Of a DNA stretch of 64,000 bases, positions 17,631 through 26,240 are shown piece by piece. The translations under genes were made by a program, and so were the position numbers. This stretch comes from Planosporangium thailandense (GTDB lineage: Bacteria > Actinomycetota > Actinomycetes > Mycobacteriales > Micromonosporaceae). The stretch is taken from NCBI RefSeq assembly GCF_011947195.1, contig NZ_JAATVY010000011.1, forward strand, positions 62,001 to 126,000, read 5' to 3'. The notes under the pieces were generated by a model. That model was not told the origin of the DNA, did not search any database, and worked only from the letters and a program-made list of their open reading frames with translations. The first letter of the stretch is position 1; each line of letters starts with the position of its first letter.

Positions 17631-18397
17631 CCACCACCGTACCCATGGTCCAGGCCCTGGACGTACACAAGCGTTACGGCCAGCTCGAGGTGCTCAAGGG
17701 CATCAACCTCGAGGTCCGCCCGCGGGAGGTGTTCTGCCTGGTCGGTCCCTCCGGCTCGGGCAAGTCCACCTTCCTGCGGTGCATCAACCACCTGGAGAAG
17801 GTCAGCGCCGGAAGCCTGTCGGTCGACGGCGAGCTCGTCGGCTACCGGCGCCACGGCAACCGGCTGTACGAGCTGAAGGAAAGCGAGATCGCCCGCAAGC
17901 GTGCGGAGATCGGCATGGTCTTCCAGCGGTTCAACCTCTTCCCGCACATGACCGTCCTCGAGAACGTCATGGAAGCGCCGGTACGGGTGCGTAAGGAGGC
18001 CAAGGCGGTCGTCCGGGAGCGGGCGATGACGCTGCTCGACCGGGTCGGGCTCAAGGCCAAGCACGACGCGTACCCGGGTCAGCTCTCCGGCGGCCAGCAG
18101 CAGCGGGTGGCGATCGCGCGGGCACTGGCCATGCAGCCCAAGCTGATGCTGTTCGACGAGCCGACCTCCGCGCTCGACCCGGAGCTGGTCGGTGAGGTCC
18201 TCGACGTCATGCGCCAACTGGCCGAGGACGGCATGACCATGGTCGTCGTGACCCACGAGATGGGCTTCGCCCGCGAGGTCGGCGACGCCCTCGTGTTCAT
18301 GGACGGCGGCGTGGTGGTGGAGTCGGGACATCCCCGCGATGTGCTGACCAGCCCCCAGCATGCCCGGACCAAGGCGTTCCTGAGCAAGGTTCTGTGA
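17627..18397 (+). CDS. ABC transporter ATP-binding protein, polar amino-acid type
   Basis: 256 residues with Walker [10 protein letters not shown] (40-48), Q-loop [17 protein letters not shown] (98-114), signature [15 protein letters not shown] (153-167), Walker [13 protein letters not shown] (173-184) and H-loop [10 protein letters not shown]. The [13 protein letters not shown] stretch is typical of HisP/GlnQ-type ATPases. ATG 17627 overlaps the permease stop by four bases, indicating translational coupling; the longer upstream frame lies inside the permease gene. Confidence 0.95.
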   Translation: MTTTVPMVQALDVHKRYGQLEVLKGINLEVRPREVFCLVGPSGSGKSTFLRCINHLEKVSAGSLSVDGELVGYRRHGNRLYELKESEIARKRAEIGMVFQRFNLFPHMTVLENVMEAPVRVRKEAKAVVRERAMTLLDRVGLKAKHDAYPGQLSGGQQQRVAIARALAMQPKLMLFDEPTSALDPELVGEVLDVMRQLAEDGMTMVVVTHEMGFAREVGDALVFMDGGVVVESGHPRDVLTSPQHARTKAFLSKVL

Positions 18398-18409
18398 GAG
18401 GCGGGGGAG

Positions 18410-19147
18410 ATGAGCAGCACCTCGGTCGTGCGCGCGATGCGCATCCTGGACCTGCTGGCACACTCGCAGAAGGCGCTTCCGCTGGCCCGGATCGTCGAGG
18501 CGCTGGACATCCCGAAGAGCACCGCCTACAGCATCCTGCGGGACCTGGCCGCCGAGGGGTTCGTCGAGATCCATGAGCCCGCGGCGTACGCGATCGGGCT
18601 GAAGGCCTTCGAGGTCGGCGCCGCGCACCTGCGGACCACCGGCATCGTCGGAGTCGTGGCGGCGGAGCTCGCGCGACTGACCCGGGCGCTGAACATCACC
18701 TCCCACTACGCCGTCCTTGACGGCCCCGACGCGGTGTACCTGTGCAAGCAGGACCCGCCGGGGCTCGCGATCCAGCTCGCCAGCTCGGTCGGTGCGCGGC
18801 TGCCCGCCCGCAGCACGGCCGTTGGCAAGAGCTGCCTGGCCTGGCTGGACGCCGAGGAGGTGGCGCAGCATGTGGCCGGCGACGGGGCCCGGCGCGTCGG
18901 GGTGCCCCCGGCCTTGGCCGCGGATCTCGAAAAGGTCCGCGGCCAGGGGTACTCCACCGACGACGGTGACACCGCCGCGGGCATCCGGTGCGTGGCCGCG
19001 CCGGTCTTCGACCTGTCCGGCCCCCGGGGCGCGATCGGCGTCAGCTACCTGCGCGGCACCGACACCCCGCTGGACACCATCATCACGGAGGTCAAGGGCG
19101 CGGCCGCCCGCGCGACCTCCCTGCTCGGCGGGAGGCCGACACCATGA
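18410..19147 (+). CDS. IclR-family regulator inside the transporter/Rieske operon
   Basis: 245 residues. The N-terminal winged helix is [20 protein letters not shown] then [20 protein letters not shown]. The C-terminal IclR effector domain includes [33 protein letters not shown] and [27 protein letters not shown] immediately precedes ATG 18410. It begins 13 bases after the ATPase gene and overlaps the aminotransferase start by four bases, so it is co-transcribed with the genes it probably controls and should respond to a substrate or intermediate of this operon. Confidence 0.9.
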   Translation: MSSTSVVRAMRILDLLAHSQKALPLARIVEALDIPKSTAYSILRDLAAEGFVEIHEPAAYAIGLKAFEVGAAHLRTTGIVGVVAAELARLTRALNITSHYAVLDGPDAVYLCKQDPPGLAIQLASSVGARLPARSTAVGKSCLAWLDAEEVAQHVAGDGARRVGVPPALAADLEKVRGQGYSTDDGDTAAGIRCVAAPVFDLSGPRGAIGVSYLRGTDTPLDTIITEVKGAAARATSLLGGRPTP

Positions 19148-20211
19148 CCATCACCTCGCGGCCCTGGCTGGAACAGCTCCAGCCGTACCGTCCCGGCCGG
19201 CACGCGCCGCTCGCGGACGGGTCGATGGCCTCCAACGAGTCCCCGCTGGGCACCAGCCCGGCGGTCGTGGAGGCGGTGACGCGGGCGGCGCACGGCGTCC
19301 ACCGCTATCCCGACCCGCTCGCCGACCCGGTACGCGACGAACTTGCCCGCCTGCACGGCGTCGACGCCGACCAGATCCTGGTGGGCAACGGCTCCGACGA
19401 GCTCATCTACCTGCTCGCCATGGCCTACCTCGCCCAGGGCGGGCACGCCGTCTGCGCCGACCCGGCGTACCGGATCGACGAGATCAGCACGTACGTGGTG
19501 AACGCGAACCTCACGCGGGTGCCGCTCAAGGAGTGGGCGCACGACCTCGACACCATGGCCGAGGTCCCGGCCGACATCGCCTACGTCGTCAACCCGCACA
19601 ACCCGACCGGCACCGTGCGCGACCCGGCGGAGATCCGTGGCTTCGTGGAGCGCAGCCGGGCCCGGCTGGTCGTGGTCGACGAGGCGTACATCGACTTCAC
19701 CGACGATCCCGAGGCGATGACCGCCATCCCGCTCGTCCGCGACGGCCGCGCCGTGGTCCTGCGGACCTTCTCCAAGGTGCACGGACTGGCCGGCCTGCGG
19801 ATCGGCTACCTCGTCGGTGACCGCGACATCATCGCCACCCTGCGCAAGATCCGGGCGCCGTTCTCGGTCGGCATGCTGTCCCAGGCCGCCGCGGTGGCCG
19901 CGCTGCGGGACACCGCGTACCGGGAACAGGTGCGGGCCCACACACTACGGCTGCGCGAGCACGTCGTACGCCTGGTCGAGGCCGCCGGCTACCAGGCGGT
20001 GCCCTCGCAGGCCAACTTCGTCCTGGTCGTCGGCGACGAGGCCGAACTGATGGACCGCCTCGCCCGGCACGGCGTCTCGGTACGTCCGGGCAGCGCCCTC
20101 GGTGTCCCCGGCACCGTGCGGATCAGTGTCCCGTCCGAGCGCGGGCTCGAGTTGCTCGCCGCGGCTCTGGCCGACGCCGATCACCGTCCCACCCCCGTGG
20201 ACACCCCGTAG
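19144..20211 (+). CDS. HisC-like aminotransferase in a catabolic operon
   Basis: 355-residue fold-type I PLP enzyme of the histidinol-phosphate aminotransferase family. Seen: ASNESPLG (29-36), GNGSDELIYLLA (81-92), NPHNPTG (150-156), DEAYIDF (179-185), TFSKVHGLAGLRIGY with Schiff-base lysine K211 and phosphate-binding R219, and the C-terminal SVRPGSALGVPGTVRISV. The biosynthetic HisC acts on an imidazole substrate. This copy has no his genes near it and sits between an importer and a Rieske oxygenase, upstream of hut genes. It may therefore interconvert an imidazole keto acid and histidine or an analogue. That role is inferred; the family is clear. Start overlaps the IclR stop. Confidence 0.88.
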   Translation: MTITSRPWLEQLQPYRPGRHAPLADGSMASNESPLGTSPAVVEAVTRAAHGVHRYPDPLADPVRDELARLHGVDADQILVGNGSDELIYLLAMAYLAQGGHAVCADPAYRIDEISTYVVNANLTRVPLKEWAHDLDTMAEVPADIAYVVNPHNPTGTVRDPAEIRGFVERSRARLVVVDEAYIDFTDDPEAMTAIPLVRDGRAVVLRTFSKVHGLAGLRIGYLVGDRDIIATLRKIRAPFSVGMLSQAAAVAALRDTAYREQVRAHTLRLREHVVRLVEAAGYQAVPSQANFVLVVGDEAELMDRLARHGVSVRPGSALGVPGTVRISVPSERGLELLAAALADADHRPTPVDTP

Positions 20212-20224
20212 AAAGGAACGGCTC

Positions 20225-21256
20225 ATGTTCGTCCGCAACGCCTGGTACGTCATCGCGTGGTCGGAGGAGATCACGCGTGAACCCATGAAGCGCACGGTCC
20301 TCGGTCAGGACGTCGTGCTGTACCGCAAGGAAGACGGCACCCCGGTGGCACTGGCCGACCGATGCGCCCACCGCGCGTATCCGCTGTCGGCCGGTCGCGT
20401 CATCGGCGACAACATCCAGTGCGGCTACCACGGGTTCGAGTACGACTGCGAGGGGGTCTGCGTACGCGTGCCGGCGCAGGACCGCATTCCGGCCCGCGCG
20501 TTGGTGCAGAAGTTCCCGCTGGTGGAGTCGCACCGCTGGGTGTGGATCTGGCTGGGCGACGCGGACAAGGCCGCCGCGACCCCGGTCCCCGACACCCACT
20601 GGATGACCGACACCGACTGGGACCGGGTCACCCACACCCGTCTCTTCCGCTGCAACGCCAACCTGCTCCACGACAACCTGCTCGACCTCACCCACGAGGC
20701 GTTCATCCACACGTCCTCGATCGGCGACGACGCGGTCTACACCAACGGCGTCACGGTCGAGGTCGACGGGAACGTCATCAGTGTCGACCGGTTCATGCCC
20801 AACTGCCACCCGTCACCGCTGTTCGAGAAGGCGACCGGCATCGTGCCTCCGTGCGACCGGTGGCACACCACGGAGTTCCAGGCGCCGAGCGTGCACATCA
20901 TCCACGCCGGGGTCGTCGAACCGGGCGGCCGGCGCGAGGACGGGTACCGGCTGGAGGTCCTCAACGCCATCACCCCGCAGACCGAGGACACCTCCTGGTA
21001 CTTCTACGCGTTCTGCCGCAACTTCGCCGTCGGCGACGAGAAGATCAACGACCTGCTGCGCGAGAACCTCGGCGGGGTGCTGACCGAGGACGACGACGCG
21101 CTCGCCCTGCAGCAGCACGGCATCGCGAACCGGCCGGCGACCCTGCCCGACGTCCTCATCGCCCAGGACGCGGGCGTGGCCAAGGCGCGCCGGGTGATGG
21201 CCCGACTGCTGGCCGAAGAGTCGGCGTCCACCGTGGACGCGGAGCCGCAGCGGTGA
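20225..21256 (+). CDS. Rieske non-haem iron oxygenase, VanA-type monooxygenase/demethylase
   Basis: 343 residues, single-component oxygenase alpha subunit. The Rieske [2Fe-2S] ligands are C47-x-H49 (RCAHR) and C66-x2-H69 (CGYHG). The mononuclear iron site is NLLDLTHEAFIH, with D154 bridging and H157 and H162 as ligands; the third, carboxylate ligand is probably in the C-terminal DVLIAQD. Homologues of this size without a beta subunit include vanillate O-demethylase, dicamba demethylase and N-demethylases. No beta subunit is encoded nearby, and the partner reductase is two genes downstream (21780). Removal of a methyl group from an imported histidine-like compound would fit the operon; ring hydroxylation is the alternative. 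Confidence 0.9.
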   Translation: MFVRNAWYVIAWSEEITREPMKRTVLGQDVVLYRKEDGTPVALADRCAHRAYPLSAGRVIGDNIQCGYHGFEYDCEGVCVRVPAQDRIPARALVQKFPLVESHRWVWIWLGDADKAAATPVPDTHWMTDTDWDRVTHTRLFRCNANLLHDNLLDLTHEAFIHTSSIGDDAVYTNGVTVEVDGNVISVDRFMPNCHPSPLFEKATGIVPPCDRWHTTEFQAPSVHIIHAGVVEPGGRREDGYRLEVLNAITPQTEDTSWYFYAFCRNFAVGDEKINDLLRENLGGVLTEDDDALALQQHGIANRPATLPDVLIAQDAGVAKARRVMARLLAEESASTVDAEPQR

Positions 21257-21744
21257 GGCTGCTGCTGCGAAGCAACTCGCACCGCCCGCTGGAAAACGGC
21301 AGCGGGGTGGAGATCGCGGCGTCACCGGACACCCCGCGTCGGGAGCGCTGGCAGTGGCAGGTGCGTCTCCTGCCGGGCGGCGCATCCTCGGCAGACCTGG
21401 ATCAGAAGGCGGCCACGGTCACCGCTGCCCTGAGCCGTGGCGACGGATCGTCGTCGTCGGTCGAGGTCAGCACCGACCCGGAGGTCGCCAGCGCCACTCT
21501 CGAGGTACTGGAGCCGACCGACACGGTCCAGCTCGAGCGCGGGCTGCGGGAGGTGCTGGTGTTCGTCGTCGGCCGTGGACAGGCCCGGATCGAGGACCGG
21601 CATCTGCTGACCGAGCTGGACGTGCTCGTCCTCGAGGGCGACGACCCGTACGTCGTCGACGTGGCGGCGGTCGAGGCCGCGACGTCGATCGCCGTCGTCC
21701 GCCTCACCGCCGCCGGCACCCGGGGCATCGGCTGGGTCCCGTAA
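21253..21744 (+). CDS. HutD/Ves-like cupin protein, divergent
   Basis: 163 residues starting at GTG 21253, which overlaps the oxygenase stop in GTGA. The N-terminal pattern ENGSGVEIAASP...WQWQVRLL matches the HutD/Ves hallmark (KNGGG-x-T-x-EIA-x-P...DWR-S-A). The rest is shorter and only weakly similar. HutD proteins lie in Proteobacterial histidine-utilisation operons and have been proposed to limit hut flux or bind an intermediate; the exact biochemical role is unsettled. Finding one inside the Rieske operon ties that operon to histidine metabolism. Assignment is by motif and context only. Confidence 0.5.
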   Translation: MRLLLRSNSHRPLENGSGVEIAASPDTPRRERWQWQVRLLPGGASSADLDQKAATVTAALSRGDGSSSSVEVSTDPEVASATLEVLEPTDTVQLERGLREVLVFVVGRGQARIEDRHLLTELDVLVLEGDDPYVVDVAAVEAATSIAVVRLTAAGTRGIGWVP

Positions 21745-21779
21745 CCCGCCGTCCGACGATCGAACAGAGGCTTGCACCA

Positions 21780-22745
21780 ATGTCCGTCACACCCGAGGAA
21801 CAGCAGTTGCGGCTACGGGTCCGGCAGTTGACCTGGGAGGCCGAGGGCGTGCTCTCGGTCCATCTGCAACAGCTCGACGGCTCCGAGCTGCCCGCCTGGC
21901 AGCCCGGAGCGCACCTCGACCTGCGGCTGCCGGGAGGGCTGACCCGCCAGTACTCGCTGAGCGGCAGTCCCCGGCACCGGTCGACCTGGCGTGTGTCCGT
22001 GCTGCGCGAGCAGTCCGGCCGCGGCGGGTCGGCGGCCGTTCACGATGCCCTGCGGCCCGGCGACATCGTCGATGTGGTCGGCCCGCGCAACAACTTCCCA
22101 CTCGTCGAAGCCGCCCGCTACCTGTTCATCGCCGGCGGCATCGGCATCACCCCGATCCTGCCGATGATCGAGGCGGTCGCGGCGGCCGGCGCGTCCTGGT
22201 CGCTGGTGTATGGCGGCCGCAGCCGCGCGAGCATGGCGTTCCTGTCCGAGCTGCGGCCGTACGGCGACGCCGTGTCCGTGCGGCCGCAGGACGAGTACGG
22301 ACTGCTCGACCTCGACCGGCTGCTCGCCGATCCCCGGGAGGACACCGCCGTCTACTGCTGCGGTCCGGAGCCCCTTCTCGCCGCGGTCGAGCAGCGGTGC
22401 GCCGCGTGGCCCGCGGGTGCCCTGCACGTCGAGCGCTTCGCCGCGAAACCACGACCCGCGGCGGACCCCGATCAGGAGGCGGCCTTCGAGGTCGTCCTGC
22501 GGCGGACGGGCCGTACCGTCACCGTCCCGGCCGGCAAGACGATCCTGGAAGCGTTGGAGGACAACGGAATCGAACCGTTGAACTCCTGCCGGGAGGGCAT
22601 CTGCGGCACCTGCGAGACGAAGGTGCTCGACGGGCTGCCCGACCATCGCGACAGCCTCCTGTCGGAGGAGGAGAAAGCCGAGAACAACACCATGATGATC
22701 TGTGTCGGGCGCGCTCTCAGCGACCGCCTGGTGCTCGACCTGTGA
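21780..22745 (+). CDS. VanB/PDR-type oxygenase reductase
   Basis: 321 residues with three modules in order: FMN-binding barrel (QYSLSGSPRHRSTWRVSVLR, 57-76), NAD-binding domain (FIAGGIGITPILPMIEAVAA, 116-135; YCCGPEPLL) and a C-terminal plant-type [2Fe-2S] ferredoxin with C270, C275, C278 and C308 (CREGICGTC ... MMICVG). This is the phthalate dioxygenase reductase/VanB family, which passes NAD(P)H electrons to Rieske oxygenases, so it should serve the enzyme encoded at 20225. The start is ATG 21780; ACAGAGG lies upstream. Next gene starts 11 bases after the stop. Confidence 0.93.
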   Translation: MSVTPEEQQLRLRVRQLTWEAEGVLSVHLQQLDGSELPAWQPGAHLDLRLPGGLTRQYSLSGSPRHRSTWRVSVLREQSGRGGSAAVHDALRPGDIVDVVGPRNNFPLVEAARYLFIAGGIGITPILPMIEAVAAAGASWSLVYGGRSRASMAFLSELRPYGDAVSVRPQDEYGLLDLDRLLADPREDTAVYCCGPEPLLAAVEQRCAAWPAGALHVERFAAKPRPAADPDQEAAFEVVLRRTGRTVTVPAGKTILEALEDNGIEPLNSCREGICGTCETKVLDGLPDHRDSLLSEEEKAENNTMMICVGRALSDRLVLDL

Positions 22746-22755
22746 GGAGCACGGG

Positions 22756-24129
22756 ATGAGTAGCCTCGACGAGCTCGCCGCCCAGCTCGACCGCGGTCGA
22801 CTGCTCACCGACCCCGACGTGGTGGACGCCTACCGGCGCGACGAGGCCCACCTGGTCGAGCCCGGGCAGCCGGTCGGCGTCCTGCTCGCCGAGAGCACGG
22901 CCGACGTCGCCGCCGCGATGCGGTGGGCTCATCGGCACGCGGTACCGGTGGTTCCACGGGGTGCCGGGACCGGCCTGGCCGGAGGCGCGACCGCGGTGGA
23001 CGGGTGCCTCGTGCTCAGCCTCGCGCGCATGAACGCGATCCGGGAGATCAACCCGGAAGACCAGCTGGCTGTCGTCGAGGCCGGAGTGATCAACGCCGAG
23101 CTCGACCGGGCCGCGGCCAAGGTCGGCCTGATGTACGCCCCTGACCCCTCCAGCTACGAGATCGCCACGATCGGCGGGAACCTCGCCACCAACGCGGGCG
23201 GGCTGCGCTGCGTGAAGTACGGGGTGACCCGCGACTCGGCGCTCGGGCTCGAGGTGGTGCTGGCCGACGGCAGAGTCGTCAACACCGGCCGCCGAACCGT
23301 CAAGGGCGTTGCCGGCTACGACCTGACCAGCCTGTTCATCGGCTCCGAAGGAACCCTGGGCGTGATCACCAGCGCGACGCTCAGGCTGCGCACCCGGCCC
23401 GCCACCGAGCCCGTGACCGTCGCCGGCAGCTTCCCGAGCCTGCGCTCGGCAGCCGAAGCGGTGTCGGCGATCGTCGCGGCAGGGTTGGCGCCGAGCCTGC
23501 TGGAGCTGATCGACCGGGGCACCCTGCGCGCCATCGACGAGTGGAAGCGCATGGGGCTCGACGACGTCGCCGCGATGCTCATCGCCCAGGCCGACGGTAC
23601 GGACAGCGCGGACTGCGCGGCGGCGATGGGCGCACTCTTCGAAGCGGCGGGCGCCGAGTTCGTCGCGGTGTCGAGCGACCCGGCGGAGGCCGCGCAGCTG
23701 CTGCAGATCCGGCGGCTGGCGTACCCGGCCACGGAGCGGCTCGGCCGCTGCCTGGTCGAGGACGTCGGCGTGCCGCGTTCCAAGCTGCCCGACCTGCTGG
23801 AACAGATCGAGCAGATCGAGCGCGAGTCCGCGCCGCATGGGGTACGCATTCTCACCGTCGCGCACGCGGGCGACGGCAACGCCCACCCGACGTTCGTGTT
23901 CCCGCCGACCGACGACGGCCGGGTGCCTGACGCCGTCTGGACCGCCGCCGATCGGGTCTTCCGCGCGGCGCTGGGGCTCGGCGGTACCCTGACCGGCGAG
24001 CACGGCGTCGGCGCGCTCAAACGTCGGTGGCTGGAGCTGGAGCTGGGTTCCGACGCGATGGACCTGCACCGGGCGATCAAGGCGGCCCTCGACCCGACCG
24101 GGATCCTCAACCCCGGCAAGGGGTTCTGA
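22756..24129 (+). CDS. FAD-linked 2-hydroxyacid dehydrogenase, GlcD/D-lactate type
   Basis: 457 residues. The PCMH-type FAD domain contains VPVVPRGAGTGLAGGATAVD and DPSSYEIATIGGNLATNAGG, then VKGVAGYDLTSLFIGSEGTL; the C-terminal half holds AHAGDGNAHPTF and GEHGVGALKRRWL. This family oxidises D-2-hydroxy acids (glycolate, D-lactate, longer analogues) with an electron acceptor other than NAD. GAGGAG at 22744-22749 precedes ATG 22756. It is followed by an FMN enzyme that acts on L-2-hydroxy acids, so the operon could oxidise both stereoisomers of one hydroxy acid, for example imidazole-lactate (inference). Confidence 0.88.
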   Translation: MSSLDELAAQLDRGRLLTDPDVVDAYRRDEAHLVEPGQPVGVLLAESTADVAAAMRWAHRHAVPVVPRGAGTGLAGGATAVDGCLVLSLARMNAIREINPEDQLAVVEAGVINAELDRAAAKVGLMYAPDPSSYEIATIGGNLATNAGGLRCVKYGVTRDSALGLEVVLADGRVVNTGRRTVKGVAGYDLTSLFIGSEGTLGVITSATLRLRTRPATEPVTVAGSFPSLRSAAEAVSAIVAAGLAPSLLELIDRGTLRAIDEWKRMGLDDVAAMLIAQADGTDSADCAAAMGALFEAAGAEFVAVSSDPAEAAQLLQIRRLAYPATERLGRCLVEDVGVPRSKLPDLLEQIEQIERESAPHGVRILTVAHAGDGNAHPTFVFPPTDDGRVPDAVWTAADRVFRAALGLGGTLTGEHGVGALKRRWLELELGSDAMDLHRAIKAALDPTGILNPGKGF

Positions 24130-24153
24130 CAGAACCCCCTCGAAAGGCAGATC

Positions 24154-25398
24154 ATGAATTTCTCCGAAGTCCGCTCCCTGGTGCGCCTGCGGCGTCCCGT
24201 CCTCGATCCCGTCGAACGCACCCTGAGCCGGTGCGTGACCGTCGACGACGTCCGGACGGCGGCGCACCGGCGCTGGCCCGCGGGGGTACGTGGCTACGTC
24301 GAGGGCGGCGCCGACGGGGAGGTCAGCCTGCGCCGCAACCGCCAGGCGTTCTCCGACTACGCGCTGCGGCCGTTCACCCTGCGCGACGTATCCCGGACCG
24401 ACCTCACGACGACGCTGCTCGGATCGCCCGCGTCCGCGCCGCTGGCCCTCGGGCCCACCGGCTACACCCGGATGATGCATTCGGCGGGGGAGCGGGCGGT
24501 CGCCCGGGCGGCTCGTACCGCCGGCGTGCCGTACACGTTGTCGACTATGGCCACCACGAGCATCGAGGACGTGGCCCGCGACGTCCCCGGCGAGCTGTGG
24601 TTCCAGCTGTACGTGTGGCGGGACCGGCAGCTGATGCGCGAGCTGCTGGCCCGGGCGCAGGACAGCGGGTACCGGGTGCTCATGCTCACGGTCGACACCC
24701 CGGTCACCGGGCTTCGGGTACGCGACGCCCACCACGGCTTCACCATCCCACCCCAGCTCAGCCCCCGGACCGTGTTCGACATGGCCCGTCACCCCGGCTG
24801 GTGCCTGCGCATGCTCAGCGGGCCGATGATCACGTTCGCCAACATCAACGGGGACCGGGGACAGACGCCGTCGGGCGTCATGCAGTTCGCCGCGTCCCAG
24901 TTCGACGACACCGTCACCTGGGAGGACCTCGCGGAGATCCGCCAGCTGTGGCCCGGCCCGCTGGTGGTCAAGGGGCTGCTGCGCACGGAGGACGCGGTGC
25001 GCGCCGCCGACGCGGGCGTGGACGCGGTGGTCCTGTCCAACCACGGGGGCCGGCAGCTGGACCAGACCGTCGCGCCGCTGCACGCGCTGCCCGAGGTGGT
25101 CGACGCGCTGCAGGGACGCGCCGAGGTGCTCGTCGACTCGGGCGTGCGCCGCGGCACGGACATCGCCATCGCGCTGGCGCTGGGAGCCAGCGCCGTGCTG
25201 ATCGGTCGGCCCTACCTCTACGGTCTCGGTGCCGGCGGGGAACAGGGGGTCAGCGCGGTCATCGGCATGCTCTGCGACGAGCTGCGCCGCGCCATGCAGC
25301 TGTTGGGTGTCTCCACCGTCGAGGAGCTGCGCCGGGAGGGGCCGGGACTGGTGCGCCGGGTGGCGCGGCCGGAGACCGCGGACCTGCCCGTCGGGTGA
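24154..25398 (+). CDS. FMN-dependent L-2-hydroxyacid dehydrogenase/oxidase (LldD family)
   Basis: 414-residue TIM-barrel flavoenzyme. Seen: YVEGGADGEVSLRRNRQAF (48-66), PLALGPTGYTRMMH (96-109), YTLSTMATTSIEDVA (127-141), WFQLYVWRD (149-157), LTVDTPVTGLRVRD (178-191), VVKGLLRTEDA (271-281), and the active site LSNHGGRQLD with catalytic H297 and R300. FMN-phosphate loop: DSGVRRGTDIAIALALGASA. This family oxidises L-lactate, L-mandelate, glycolate and similar acids to keto acids. The last gene of the rightward operon; it ends one base before a convergent IclR gene. Confidence 0.92.
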   Translation: MNFSEVRSLVRLRRPVLDPVERTLSRCVTVDDVRTAAHRRWPAGVRGYVEGGADGEVSLRRNRQAFSDYALRPFTLRDVSRTDLTTTLLGSPASAPLALGPTGYTRMMHSAGERAVARAARTAGVPYTLSTMATTSIEDVARDVPGELWFQLYVWRDRQLMRELLARAQDSGYRVLMLTVDTPVTGLRVRDAHHGFTIPPQLSPRTVFDMARHPGWCLRMLSGPMITFANINGDRGQTPSGVMQFAASQFDDTVTWEDLAEIRQLWPGPLVVKGLLRTEDAVRAADAGVDAVVLSNHGGRQLDQTVAPLHALPEVVDALQGRAEVLVDSGVRRGTDIAIALALGASAVLIGRPYLYGLGAGGEQGVSAVIGMLCDELRRAMQLLGVSTVEELRREGPGLVRRVARPETADLPVG

Positions 25399-25399
25399 C

Positions 25400-26161
25400 C
25401 TACGCCCGGCCGCCGATGCGCCGGGTCAGGTCCGCGGCGGTACGGGTCACCTGGCGCGCCAGCTCACGGCGTCGGTCGTCGTCGACGTCATCGGCGGGGT
25501 AGGTGACGGCCACGGCGGCGACCGGGTGGCCGGTGTGGTCGACCACCGCCGCCGCCACCGACGAGAACTCGGGCGTGACGAGCCCTTCCTCGATGGCGTA
25601 GGTGCGTTGCCGGACGCGGATCAGCTCCGCGCGCAGCTGGGTCAGGCTGGTGACTCCGACGTCGTGTCGCTGCACGAACGCGTCCCGGTTCGGGAACAGC
25701 GCACGCACCTGGGCGGACGGAAGTGCCGCCAGCATCGCCAGTCCCGTTGCGGTCAACGAGGCCGGCAGCCGGACGCCGACGTCGGTGACGAGCGGGGGCC
25801 GTCCCGGCGCGCGTTCCTCGATCACGTAGAACACCTCGCGGCCGTGCAGGATCGCCAGATGCGCGTTGTGGGAGCTGGTCTCGACGAGCCGGGTGAGCAG
25901 CGGCCGGGCGACCCGCTGCAGCGGCGCCTGACGCGAGTACGCCGAGCCGAGGGCGAACGCCTCGACACCCAGCCCGTAGCGCCGCTCCTCGGCCAGGTGC
26001 ATGACGAACCCCTCGTCACGCAGCACCGCCAGCAGGTGGTAGACGGTGGACCGCGGGAGATCGAGCTCCCGGGCGATCGACGCCGCCGGCAGCGGGCCGG
26101 CGTGCCGGGCCAGCAGCTTGAGCAGGCTGATGGCCTGCGTGGCGGCGGGGACGTTGGGCAT
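25400..26161 (-). CDS. IclR-family regulator divergent from hutH
   Basis: 253 residues. Winged helix: AISLLKLLARHAGPLPAASI then ARELDLPRSTVYHLLAVLRD. Effector domain: RYGLGVEAFALGSAYSRQA, NAHLAILHGREVFYVIEERA, GVRLPASLTATGLAML and TPEFSSVAAAVVDH. It is divergent from hutH across 79 bp that contain a GTCTC/GAGAC dyad, so it is the obvious candidate regulator of the hut genes. Confidence 0.9.
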   Translation of the reverse strand: MPNVPAATQAISLLKLLARHAGPLPAASIARELDLPRSTVYHLLAVLRDEGFVMHLAEERRYGLGVEAFALGSAYSRQAPLQRVARPLLTRLVETSSHNAHLAILHGREVFYVIEERAPGRPPLVTDVGVRLPASLTATGLAMLAALPSAQVRALFPNRDAFVQRHDVGVTSLTQLRAELIRVRQRTYAIEEGLVTPEFSSVAAAVVDHTGHPVAAVAVTYPADDVDDDRRRELARQVTRTAADLTRRIGGRA

Positions 26162-26170
26162 GGGTCAAGT

Positions 26171-26186
26171 GTCTCAGATACGAGAC
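26171..26186. promoter_or_regulatory. Candidate IclR operator in the iclR-hutH gap
   Basis: GTCTC-N6-GAGAC, a perfect 5-bp dyad 10 bp from the regulator start and 55 bp from hutH. IclR operators are commonly palindromes in the divergent gap. I could not identify a convincing -35/-10 pair for hutH. Confidence 0.45.
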
Positions 26187-26240
26187 GGAACCCGGTCAGG
26201 GGTCGTGTACCGGGGGCTGGTTGTCCGATCCAATAGAGCC

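Noticed and set aside
19144-20211. Calling the aminotransferase the biosynthetic hisC
   Set aside because: No other his biosynthesis gene nearby and its operon partners are catabolic; only the family is supported.
21816-22746. Minus-strand 331-codon frame over the oxygenase reductase
   Set aside because: Shadow; the plus strand has all FMN, NAD and 2Fe-2S motifs in order.
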